Origin: Chitinophagaceae bacterium | Lineage (GTDB): Bacteria; Bacteroidota; Bacteroidia; Chitinophagales; Chitinophagaceae | Length of the DNA stretch: 64,000 nucleotides | Assembly: GCA_024508725.1 (NCBI GenBank) | Contig: JANINS010000003.1 | Location: 62,001 to 126,000 of the forward strand | Direction of reading: 5' to 3' | Part shown: positions 17,297 through 25,332 of the stretch, in pieces | Layout: each line of letters starts with the position of its first letter | Numbering within the stretch: the stretch's first letter is position 1 | Notes under the pieces: model-generated | Database searches by the model: none | What the model saw: only the letters and a program-made list of their open reading frames with translations | What the model was told of the DNA's origin: nothing | Position numbers and translations under genes: made by a program

Positions 17297-18366
17297 TACA
17301 TTTTTTTTGAAAGAACAGTAAGAGAGAGATTATGTTCAAAATAATCCAAGACTTTTGATCGATAATTTTCGAGGTTTGCTTTATCTGTTGCTTTTAAAAC
17401 GTTTGCAAGTTCGTCAACATTTCCTGCCTTAAAAGAATAACCCACTCTTCCATTATTTGTATGCAACTTAAAAGATGGAATATCTGTTACGATTGGGATG
17501 CATCCACAAGACATTGCTTCCAGAACAGCAGTATTGCTTCCTTCATAATGCGAAGAACAAATAATAAAATCACATGCACTAAACCACAAACCAAGTTCAG
17601 CATGAGCAACTTTTCCTACTAACACAATATTTTTGGCAAGTCCAAGAAACCTAATTGTTTCTTTTACCTGGTCTAGCAGATCAAAGTTTTGATAGATCAT
17701 GTAAAGCCTGGACGAACTATTAGACTCAACATATTTAGCGAAAGCTTTTACCACTGTAACCGGATCTTTATTCTTATTCAATCTTCCAATCCACAAAAAA
17801 GCTTTACCTGAAATACCAAGCTTGTTCCTTGCAGATGATTTATCAAGAGTTGTAAAAATGCTTGATGACCCAGGTAATTCATACACTTTTGATCGCTCAC
17901 TGATGATCTCATTTTCAAGCCATGGTGTTGCCATTTCCACAGAACTGAACAGGTATGCAGAAATATATTTATCAGCTACTTTTTGCAATGATCTTTTTAT
18001 TCCTGAACCAACTTTTTCCGAACGGTGCTGTACTACAATCTTTGATCTGCTTACCAGGTTTTTAAGAAACAATATCTGCAGTGGAGAACTAAAACCCTGA
18101 ACCAAAATAATATTGGGATCTAATTTTTGTATAAGTCTATTAATCTTGTAAGGAAAGTACTCAAAAAGAGAGGACTGTTTTATAAAATAATAATCTACTT
18201 CATTCTTCTTAACACATCCGCTGAAGTTAATATTATGTATACTCGTTACATCACACCATTGAGCCATTGCTTCCGGTACAGCAGTGAAACTAACAATTCG
18301 GTCAAGCCATTGATCAGCATCATCATAATCTTCAACATGCTTGTATGTAACTACTACAACTTTCAT
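17275..18366 (-). CDS. Glycosyltransferase family 4 protein, on the opposite strand within the cluster
   Basis: A 363 aa GT-B enzyme. The N-terminal acceptor domain starts with MKVVVVTYKHVEDYDDADQW. The C-terminal donor domain has LWIGRLNKNKDPVTVVKAF and the E-x7-E motif in SSHYEGSNTAVLEAMSCG. It interrupts the plus-strand run, converging on the preceding GT4 gene with a 22-base overlap and diverging from the third radical SAM gene with a gap of about 75 bases. The position suggests the same pathway, with separate transcription. Confidence 0.85.
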   Translation of the reverse strand: MKVVVVTYKHVEDYDDADQWLDRIVSFTAVPEAMAQWCDVTSIHNINFSGCVKKNEVDYYFIKQSSLFEYFPYKINRLIQKLDPNIILVQGFSSPLQILFLKNLVSRSKIVVQHRSEKVGSGIKRSLQKVADKYISAYLFSSVEMATPWLENEIISERSKVYELPGSSSIFTTLDKSSARNKLGISGKAFLWIGRLNKNKDPVTVVKAFAKYVESNSSSRLYMIYQNFDLLDQVKETIRFLGLAKNIVLVGKVAHAELGLWFSACDFIICSSHYEGSNTAVLEAMSCGCIPIVTDIPSFKLHTNNGRVGYSFKAGNVDELANVLKATDKANLENYRSKVLDYFEHNLSLTVLSKKMYQIFQEV

Positions 18367-18441
18367 CTATTGATCCCAGATTAAAATTGAAGATGCTAAT
18401 AATTTTCAAATAATCAAATATTGAGTAAATTGACAAGCCAA

Positions 18442-19962
18442 ATGATTTCTAATTCTGCTATATCAAATAAAGTATTGCTGTTCAATCCAAAAAGCTGTGA
18501 CCATAACTATAGAATTCCGAATTCTATTTTATCAATCGCAGCCTCGATTGAAGGCAAATTTGATTACGTAATCGTTGATGGCAACTTAGAAACTGATCCT
18601 TACCAAAAACTAAAGAACTATCTTAACACAGGCACTTTCAAATATTTTGGTTGCACTGTAATGCCTGGACCTCAACTACAACAAGCCATTCGTTTTACCA
18701 AAAACATTCGTGCAGATTTTCCAGAGATCAAGATCATTTGGGGTGGCTATTTTGCAACGAATCAACATAAAGTTGTGTTGCAATCCGGTTATGTTGATTT
18801 TCTTATCAACGGACCAGGTGATCTCGCTTTTCCTTCTCTACTTGAAGCTATCGAAGAAAAAACAGATTATTCATCAATAAACAGTTTAATTTATTTGTCT
18901 AGCGGAAAGATCATCAAAACACCGAAAGATGAATTGCTTGACCAGGATTCGTTACCTCGATTGCCTTATTATAAACTGAATAATTTTTATTCTATTCCAA
19001 AATACCTGGGCAAAACTTTTTTAGGAAAGCGGACCATTGCTTATCACTCAAGTGTTGGATGTCCGTTTAAATGTGCTTTCTGTGCCGTGGTACCAATTTA
19101 TGAGGCAAAATGGAAAGGGAAATCAGCATTAAATATTTACAAAGACATCAAATATCTAAAAGAAAATTTTGATGCAGATGCAATAGAATTTCATGATAAT
19201 AATTTCTTCGTTTCAGAAAAACGTACGGTTGAATTTGCCAGACTGATAGAAAAAGAAAACATGCAATGGTGGGGTGAAGCAAGAATTGATACAATGGATA
19301 AATATTCTGACGAATCGCTTGCATTATTGCGACGCAGTGGTTGTGTAATGATCTTTTTTGGAGCAGAAAGCGGAAACGATGAAGTGTTAAAAAAAATGGA
19401 TAAAGGTGGTAAGCAGAATCGTCAACAAATACTTGCCTTTGCTGCCCGATTAAAAAAGTTTGATATTATTCCTGAATACTCATTTGTACTGGGAACTCCT
19501 GGTGAAAATGAAAGAGAAACTGAGAGAATGATCGACCAGGAGATCAGCTTCATTAAAGAAGTAAAGGAAATGAATGCAAAAACTGAGATCATCATTTATA
19601 TATTCAGCCCGGTACCTTCAGAAGGAACAAATTTGTATAATGAAGTGATGAAACAAGGTTTCCGCTTCCCTGAAAAACTTGAAGACTGGCTAAATCCTCA
19701 ATGGACGAATTTTGATCTGAGGAAAAATCCATTAACGCCCTGGCTTAAACCTTACATGATAGATAAGATAAGAAATTTTGAAACGGTGCTGAATGGTTTT
19801 TATCCTACAGTAAGTGATGTTAAGCTTAACGCTACAAAAAGAAATATTCTTCGGTTCACATCAGCAGCAAGATATAAAATGGGATTTTACTCTAAACCAT
19901 TTGAGATCAAAACACTTCATAAGCTCTGGAAATATCGTCAACCTGAAACAGAAGGTTTTTAG
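18442..19962 (+). CDS. B12-binding radical SAM protein, copy C (divergent type)
   Basis: A 506 aa enzyme counted from ATG 18442; an in-frame TTG at 18421 would add seven residues and seems less likely. It has the cobalamin-binding-like N-terminal domain (LLFNPKSCDHNYRIPNSIL; WGGYFATNQHKVV) and the radical SAM cluster C207, C211 and C214 (VGCPFKCAFC). It then shows HDNNFFVSEKR, WWGEARIDTM and FFGAESGNDEVLKKMDKGG. It is clearly less like copies A and B than they are like each other, so it may act on a different substrate. A methyltransferase gene follows after one base. Confidence 0.87.
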   Translation: MISNSAISNKVLLFNPKSCDHNYRIPNSILSIAASIEGKFDYVIVDGNLETDPYQKLKNYLNTGTFKYFGCTVMPGPQLQQAIRFTKNIRADFPEIKIIWGGYFATNQHKVVLQSGYVDFLINGPGDLAFPSLLEAIEEKTDYSSINSLIYLSSGKIIKTPKDELLDQDSLPRLPYYKLNNFYSIPKYLGKTFLGKRTIAYHSSVGCPFKCAFCAVVPIYEAKWKGKSALNIYKDIKYLKENFDADAIEFHDNNFFVSEKRTVEFARLIEKENMQWWGEARIDTMDKYSDESLALLRRSGCVMIFFGAESGNDEVLKKMDKGGKQNRQQILAFAARLKKFDIIPEYSFVLGTPGENERETERMIDQEISFIKEVKEMNAKTEIIIYIFSPVPSEGTNLYNEVMKQGFRFPEKLEDWLNPQWTNFDLRKNPLTPWLKPYMIDKIRNFETVLNGFYPTVSDVKLNATKRNILRFTSAARYKMGFYSKPFEIKTLHKLWKYRQPETEGF

Positions 19963-19963
19963 T

Positions 19964-20635
19964 ATGTTGACGATCTTTAAAAAAGGAATTAAGGATACAT
20001 TTTCCTTTGCTGCCATTAAATGGACAAAGTGGTACCTGAAGAAAGACAGGTCATATACTTACCAAGGTTTGAAGTTGCACATCAAAAAAGATGTTTTTCA
20101 TCCAGGTTTCTTCAGAAGCACAACTATAATGGCTGAATGGCTTGATCACTTAGATCTGAACAATAAACTCATTCTTGAACTAGGCTGTGGGTCAGGATTG
20201 CTTTCTTTACTTGCAGCAAAGAAAGGAGCACAAGTGACTTCCATTGACATAAATCGCAAAGCTGTAGAAAATGCCAAGATCAATGCAGATAAGAATGAGC
20301 TAAAAATTACTGCTTATGTTTCTGATCTCTTCTCGAATGTAAACTCCAATAAAAAATTCGATATAGTTCTTATTAATCCTCCTTATTTTGAAGGAGATCC
20401 TAAGACTGAATATGAATATGCCTGGTATTGTGGCGAAGACTTCAACTATTTCAAAAATCTTTTTTTACAGATCAGCCATCGACCAAAGGGTGAATCGTAT
20501 TTCATGATCGTTTCAGATAATTGCGATCTAAATAGAATACACACACTTGCTGAAAATGCCGGACTTCATTTAAAGGAAGTAGTAAGAAAAAAGAAATGGA
20601 GAGAGTTATTCTTTATTTATAAAATAACATCTTAG
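19964..20635 (+). CDS. Methyltransferase with NPPY motif (MTS/PrmC-like fold)
   Basis: A 223 aa methyltransferase beginning at ATG 19964; the frame is open further upstream but overlaps copy C, and the SAM fold needs only this part. Motif I is ILELGCGSGLLSLLAAKKG, then VTSIDIN, and the catalytic-type INPPYFEGD. NPPY marks enzymes that methylate planar nitrogens (Gln, adenine, guanine), as in PrmC and RlmG. In this context a small-molecule or protein target is possible. It forms a second radical SAM-methyltransferase pair. It ends four bases inside the convergent kinase gene. Confidence 0.82.
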   Translation: MLTIFKKGIKDTFSFAAIKWTKWYLKKDRSYTYQGLKLHIKKDVFHPGFFRSTTIMAEWLDHLDLNNKLILELGCGSGLLSLLAAKKGAQVTSIDINRKAVENAKINADKNELKITAYVSDLFSNVNSNKKFDIVLINPPYFEGDPKTEYEYAWYCGEDFNYFKNLFLQISHRPKGESYFMIVSDNCDLNRIHTLAENAGLHLKEVVRKKKWRELFFIYKITS

Positions 20636-22515
20636 CTGTCTATACGCTTATGTTTTAAGTGTACATAAAACGATGTTCCCTTTCCCGGTTCACTGTCAAC
20701 TTTAATACTTCCACCAGAAGCAAGAATTTGTGATTTGATCATATACAAACCCAATCCTTTTCCCTGTTTACCTGCATGGAATCTTTGATAAAGACCAAAC
20801 AACCTATCGCCATACCTGTTGAGGTCAATTCCTAATCCATTATCAGTAAACATTAACCTTACTCCTTCAGGCGTTATCTCCGAACTGATACTTATCTGCA
20901 GCTTACGATCCGGAGATGCGTATTTGATAGAATTTGATATAAGATTTAGAAAGATACTTTCAAGATGAACACGGTTATACTCGGTTCCTTCTACAACTGA
21001 GAAGTTTGTTTGTAATTCACCTTCAGCAGCTTTCAGCAATGACTGAACATTTCGCCGGGTAAGTTCGGCAATATCTCCAAATCGAACATACTCTGTATCA
21101 GCATTAGGATTAGCACGGATCACCAGAACATTAATAAGATCATTCAAAGTACTATTAAGCTGATGTGTACACTCGTCAAATTTATTTAAGAGCTCGGCAT
21201 TGAACGGATCATCTAATTTCTGACGATTATATAAGGACAATAAGCTCATCAGATTAGCTACCGGTGCCCTCAGGTTATGAGAAGTGATAAACGAGAATTG
21301 TTGCAGGTCTTTATTGTACTTAGTTAATTCATTTGTTAACGAATACTGCTCTTCCAATAGTTGCTTGCGTTGTGTAATATCTCTGCAACTCACCAGCACA
21401 CCCCGAATATGTGAATTCTCAAACATATTCTTGCCTTTCGCTTCAAGCCATTTTAATTCACCGGTCTTTGTTATCGAACGATAATCTGCATATGTCTCAT
21501 CTTCATTATTGATGATAGATCCTAGTTTTTGTTGTACCTGTGGTATATCTTCAGGGTATACAAATTCAAAACCGTTACGACCTACAAGTTCTTCAGGCTC
21601 ATACCCAACTAAATTGATAACAGATGGCGATGCATAAGTAATAACTGCGTTTGCATCTAATATCAATATTGCATCGAAAGAATATTCGATAAGCGATCTG
21701 AATTTTTCCTCACTCTCTCTCTGGGCTTTCTCTGCTTTTTTCTGTTCAGTGATATTAGAAGAAGTGATGAATATCCCCATCTCACCTTCAGCTAGTTGAA
21801 GTGATCGGAACACATGTGAATAAATGTGCAGATTCCCTTCATCATCATTGAACGTTGTGTCTTTATGCTGTTCAATCCCAGATGTGGCTTTATCTAAAAG
21901 AAAAATATAGTCATCCATCTGAGCAGCATCTATCAATTCAAAAAATGACAACCCAGATTGTAATTCCTGTTTAAAGAAAAATGGTGAGTGTTCCTGTGCA
22001 GCTTTGTTATAAGACACCACCTTGAGCCTGCTATCAAGAATAATGAAAGATTCTTTTGTATTATTCAACAGCAAGCTGAGTCTTTGCTCTGCCTGCATTA
22101 AAGCCAGGTCTGCTATCTTCTTTGATTGAATATTTTTACAGGTAATGATCAGAACTTCTGCCGACTGATCATTCATCAACTTCTTACCCGAAAGTTCAAG
22201 GGTAATCCAATCACCAATTGAAGTTTTCGCTTTTACTTCGATCGGTACAGTAACAGAATTTTTAAGATCTGACTTCCATGATTTTACTATCTGTTGATCA
22301 TTGGGATGTATCAACTCAAGAAGATCTCTATTCAATAACTCATCAGGGTAATAACCCAGGATATTTGTTACAGCATCGCTGATGTAAGATATCCTGAAGT
22401 CAAGATTTATTAGCAAAAAAATATCAGCAGAATTTTGAATCAAAGCTTTGAATAAAGCTTCACTATTTCCTGATTGATACGCTGCTTCTCTCATAGTAAC
22501 CGGCTCGGCTTCCAT
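20632..22515 (-). CDS. Multi-PAS sensor histidine kinase
   Basis: A 627 aa kinase without a clear membrane segment. Three PAS domains occupy about 15-130, 145-265 and 270-385 (the last with ILDANAVITYASPSVINLVGYEPEEL). A short coiled region leads to the phospho-acceptor His413 in the variant H-box SHNLRAPVANL, followed by the HATPase domain with N-box NLISNSIKYAS, FTDNGLGID and GKGLGLYMIKSQ. The SHNLRAP form is common in soluble Bacteroidota PAS kinases. The signal is unknown. No response regulator is adjacent, so it is an orphan. A good promoter lies just upstream. Confidence 0.93.
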   Translation of the reverse strand: MEAEPVTMREAAYQSGNSEALFKALIQNSADIFLLINLDFRISYISDAVTNILGYYPDELLNRDLLELIHPNDQQIVKSWKSDLKNSVTVPIEVKAKTSIGDWITLELSGKKLMNDQSAEVLIITCKNIQSKKIADLALMQAEQRLSLLLNNTKESFIILDSRLKVVSYNKAAQEHSPFFFKQELQSGLSFFELIDAAQMDDYIFLLDKATSGIEQHKDTTFNDDEGNLHIYSHVFRSLQLAEGEMGIFITSSNITEQKKAEKAQRESEEKFRSLIEYSFDAILILDANAVITYASPSVINLVGYEPEELVGRNGFEFVYPEDIPQVQQKLGSIINNEDETYADYRSITKTGELKWLEAKGKNMFENSHIRGVLVSCRDITQRKQLLEEQYSLTNELTKYNKDLQQFSFITSHNLRAPVANLMSLLSLYNRQKLDDPFNAELLNKFDECTHQLNSTLNDLINVLVIRANPNADTEYVRFGDIAELTRRNVQSLLKAAEGELQTNFSVVEGTEYNRVHLESIFLNLISNSIKYASPDRKLQISISSEITPEGVRLMFTDNGLGIDLNRYGDRLFGLYQRFHAGKQGKGLGLYMIKSQILASGGSIKVDSEPGKGTSFYVHLKHKRIDS

Positions 22516-22531
22516 TAGAATTGGATTATCC

Positions 22532-22560
22532 CAAATATAGCCAACAAATGGATTTTACAA
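22532..22560 (-). promoter_or_regulatory. Predicted promoter of the PAS histidine kinase gene
   Basis: On the minus strand, TTG (22560-22558), 18 bases, then TATATTTG (22539-22532) fits the TTG-N-TAnnTTTG Bacteroidota consensus. The start codon follows 17 bases on. Confidence 0.65.
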
Positions 22561-22624
22561 GCTGACCGGGCTTTAAATGTCTTTTTCGGACAAATTCTTT
22601 ATGGTTCCGGATGTATAAACCAAT

Positions 22625-23674
22625 CTATTTACATGAAACGGCTTCTTCTATCATCGATCTGGCCTGCTGAACCAGCTCTCTTTTTACATCTGCTTCATTC
22701 TTAGGGAAGATAATAAAAGCATAACCACGACAAATGTCTATAACCGGATACATTCCATTCAAGCCTGGAGCAGAGAAAACAATGGGTTCGTCCTTATCAT
22801 TTTTTCCAACGATCCAGCTACTCAAAGCCAGGTCTGATTGCTGTAACTCTTTAGGAACATTCTTTATTTCGGTCATCTTAGCCTGGATGCTAAGTAATAT
22901 GTTCACAGATTCTTCTGTAAGTACCTGTTTTCCATTAAAACTTCCTTTATTAAGTAACATGGAAAGGAAATTCAGGTAGTCAAATGCTGTTGATCTTGCT
23001 CCTGTAGCAGGATCGGGAGCTCTATCATAATTCTCATTTGCAAAGCTTGTATTTCGCATTGCCAACGGACTTGTGAGCTTTTCCTTGATAAGCCTGTCGA
23101 ACGGTTTTTTTGCAACAACTTCCAATACTCTTGCTACGATCTTAAAGCCTACATTGCTGTAATAAAACTCAGTGCCAGGGTTCGTTTTTATTTCTCTATT
23201 TACTGCAATATGTTCTACTTCTTCTTCAAGGTTTTTGAACTTTCCTTTTTCGAATGCTTTGGAACCATCAAGACCAGTATTATGAGTGAGACAATGCCTT
23301 AAAGTGATGTAACCTTTCCCATATTTAGTGAAAGTCGGAAGATATGTACTCACCTTGTCGTCTAAGCTAACTTTTCCTTCCTGTATCATTATCAAAACAA
23401 GGGCTGCAGTTAACCATTGACTAGCTGCTCCTATGTTTTCCTGCGTTTTCAGGTTGAAATCACCCGATTCGTGTTTATAGCTTGTCTTACCGTCTTTCAA
23501 TAATGCAAACACGTAATGCTTACCCAGTTGTTCTTTATTCTTTTGTAGTAGTGTAGTTAATGAAGCAGTATCTATCTGTGCAAAAGATGAAGAAAATACT
23601 ACCATAAGCAACACCAGCAAACAAACACTTTTTTTATAACCAATAGTCATCAATATTTTTTTTGCATGATACAT
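22625..23674 (-). CDS. Beta-lactamase-fold (serine hydrolase family) protein with lost catalytic residues
   Basis: A 349 aa exported protein of the class C beta-lactamase/esterase family (Pfam Beta-lactamase). The signal peptide ends at FAQ about residue 33; Met9 is an equally likely start. The family SxxK box reads IGAASQWL here, so the catalytic Ser is Ala83 and the general-base Lys is Gln86. The alignment is fixed by the following QEGKVSLDDKVSTYLP and LRHCLTHNTGL segments. The second motif YSN (173-175) is kept. The protein therefore probably cannot hydrolyse by the usual mechanism and may bind peptidoglycan-like or ester ligands instead. Codons are clean (GCA GCT AGT CAA), so this is not a frameshift. 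Confidence 0.82.
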   Translation of the reverse strand: MYHAKKILMTIGYKKSVCLLVLLMVVFSSSFAQIDTASLTTLLQKNKEQLGKHYVFALLKDGKTSYKHESGDFNLKTQENIGAASQWLTAALVLIMIQEGKVSLDDKVSTYLPTFTKYGKGYITLRHCLTHNTGLDGSKAFEKGKFKNLEEEVEHIAVNREIKTNPGTEFYYSNVGFKIVARVLEVVAKKPFDRLIKEKLTSPLAMRNTSFANENYDRAPDPATGARSTAFDYLNFLSMLLNKGSFNGKQVLTEESVNILLSIQAKMTEIKNVPKELQQSDLALSSWIVGKNDKDEPIVFSAPGLNGMYPVIDICRGYAFIIFPKNEADVKRELVQQARSMIEEAVSCK

Positions 23675-23742
23675 ATTTTCTTCGATAGATTATAATTAGC
23701 AGATGAAAGATTGATCAAAAGAAAGATACTTGAATAGATAAA

Positions 23743-23766
23743 AAAGGATAGCCGTAGCTATCCTTT
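23743..23766 (-). terminator. Terminator after the secreted paralogue pair
   Basis: Perfect stem AAAGGATAGC / GCTATCCTTT with loop CGTA. A T-run follows on the minus strand, 21 bases after the 23788 stop. Confidence 0.88.
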
Positions 23767-23787
23767 AAATTCATAGATTAATAAAAA

Positions 23788-24381
23788 CTATTGTATGAGC
23801 TTAGCTATCTGTTGTAATGGAATTGAATTCGCTAAAGTGATGATCTCCGCTTCATTACTATTTTGAACTTTAAAGCTGATCAAAGCACTTCCCAAGGGAA
23901 CTTCTATTGCATACTCAAATTTACCATCGCCTGCATCTCTTCTTTCAAGTTTAGCTTTGTACCCTTGTATTTTAATCACTTTGATACTTCCGTCCATGCT
24001 TTGCATTAAAGCAGGATTGTTAATATAGGTATTTAACAAAGCGATCATGGGAGAATTACTGATAATGTTTACCTCCGCTTTCTTTCCCGATTTTTCATAA
24101 GTACGTTCGATGGTTGCACCTGCAAAACCATTGTTACCACTAATATTATCGTTGTTAATGTTTGCCTGCAGAGTGTCTAACTTCAAAGGCAGAAGTTTTA
24201 CTATTTCTCTTCCGATCTGGATATCGAGTTCCTGCATTGCTTTTTGTAATGCGAAATGTGCATCCTCTAATTTACCAGCCTGGTATGAAGATTTTGCATT
24301 CCTGATATTGGTTTGAAAATCCTGGGCTGATACTGTTCCAAATAGAAACGCACATGCTAATATGGTAAATACTCTTTTCAT
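23788..24381 (-). CDS. Small secreted protein, paralogue 2 of a tandem pair
   Basis: A 197 aa protein with a signal peptide (MKRVFTILACAFLFGTVSAQ). I do not recognise a named family. The N-terminal part is a helical, TPR-like repeat (YQAGKLEDAHFALQKAMQEL DIQIGREIVKLLP, split here). The rest looks like beta strands with a cystatin-like alternation. It aligns along its length with the neighbouring 24405-25211 product, so the two come from a duplication. The genes are 23 bases apart, share a promoter and terminator, and probably act together in the periplasm or at the surface. Confidence 0.7.
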   Translation of the reverse strand: MKRVFTILACAFLFGTVSAQDFQTNIRNAKSSYQAGKLEDAHFALQKAMQELDIQIGREIVKLLPLKLDTLQANINNDNISGNNGFAGATIERTYEKSGKKAEVNIISNSPMIALLNTYINNPALMQSMDGSIKVIKIQGYKAKLERRDAGDGKFEYAIEVPLGSALISFKVQNSNEAEIITLANSIPLQQIAKLIQ

Positions 24382-24404
24382 TTTATTGGTTTAAGTGGTT
24401 GAGA

Positions 24405-25211
24405 TTATTGTTCGCCTAGTTGCTTTTTGATGGCATCGATATCAAAAGTGCTTGCTGCATTCAGTACATCCTGTTCATTCATGAAATTGATGCAATCCCA
24501 AACGATCAGCGTGGTTTGACCTATTTGTGTTATGAGTGTATAACCTTTTCTGTCATCATATTGAATGATGGCTTTGTTACCTTTTACTTTTACCTGCTTA
24601 ATGTTCTGATTATCTGAATTTGCCTGGATATATGCAGCATTGGCAAAGTACATCTCTACCATTCCTGAATATGCTGTATTGTTACCGATAGTGATGGTTA
24701 GTTCCTTATCTTCTTGCCGATAGCTGCGTTGTATAGTTAAGTTACTCCATCCCCATTGACTGCTCATAACTTTATCCTGCGTTGTATCTACAGGCAAATT
24801 GTTTACAGAAGCAGGAAGAGCTTTTAGGATCGATCGGCCAAGTTGAATTTCAATTCCCTGCAAAGCCTGTTGAATCGCATACCTGGCTTCGCTGAAATTT
24901 TTGGAGGCATGAGCTGTTTCTGCTTCATTCATCTGTGCCGAAATATCCGGAGGAGTTGTGTTGGTTAATCCTGCACCACCTTTATTTACCGGTTTTCCAG
25001 TAGAGGAGTTGGAAACAGTATTAGAATTTTCATTTCCGGTTCCTGAATTTGTAGTGGATTGGTCTACAACTGTAGCGGTCTTCTTGTCTAAGATATCTTC
25101 TGCTTTTTTACTGGCTTTGTCTTTCAGCTTTTTTAATAAGCCTTGAGCATTGGCTTGGGTCGACAAGCATAACGCTGCAGCAAGGCAGCACATCGTTAAG
25201 ATGTTTTTCAT
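24405..25211 (-). CDS. Small secreted protein, paralogue 1 of a tandem pair
   Basis: A 268 aa exported protein (signal peptide MKNILTMCCLAAALCLSTQA, cleaved near NAQ). It carries a lysine-rich helix (LLKKLKDKASKKAEDILDKK) and a low-complexity Ser/Thr/Asn linker to about residue 80 that its paralogue lacks. The shared core starts at about 95: NFSEARYAIQQALQGIEIQL, then GRSILKALP, matching LEDAHFALQKAMQELDIQIG of the next gene. Function unknown. It is the first gene of the pair. Confidence 0.7.
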   Translation of the reverse strand: MKNILTMCCLAAALCLSTQANAQGLLKKLKDKASKKAEDILDKKTATVVDQSTTNSGTGNENSNTVSNSSTGKPVNKGGAGLTNTTPPDISAQMNEAETAHASKNFSEARYAIQQALQGIEIQLGRSILKALPASVNNLPVDTTQDKVMSSQWGWSNLTIQRSYRQEDKELTITIGNNTAYSGMVEMYFANAAYIQANSDNQNIKQVKVKGNKAIIQYDDRKGYTLITQIGQTTLIVWDCINFMNEQDVLNAASTFDIDAIKKQLGEQ

Positions 25212-25238
25212 GTTTTGCGGGTTTATGATTTAAGCCTG

Positions 25239-25246
25239 CAAAACTA
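25239..25246 (-). promoter_or_regulatory. Possible -7 promoter element of the secreted paralogue pair
   Basis: TAGTTTTG on the minus strand matches TAnnTTTG, 27 bases upstream of the 25211 start codon. No convincing -33 TTG is seen. Confidence 0.4.
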
Positions 25247-25332
25247 TATATGTTCTATTGTGATGCGTAACCAGTTATATGTTACATTAACCGTTCATCA
25301 GCCGTTAACAATTCTTTAAACTTGTTGAAGCA

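Noticed and set aside
19814-19963. 50-codon N-terminal extension of the 19964 methyltransferase
   Set aside because: The extension overlaps the radical SAM gene in another frame and adds nothing recognisable; ATG 19964 gives a normal start.
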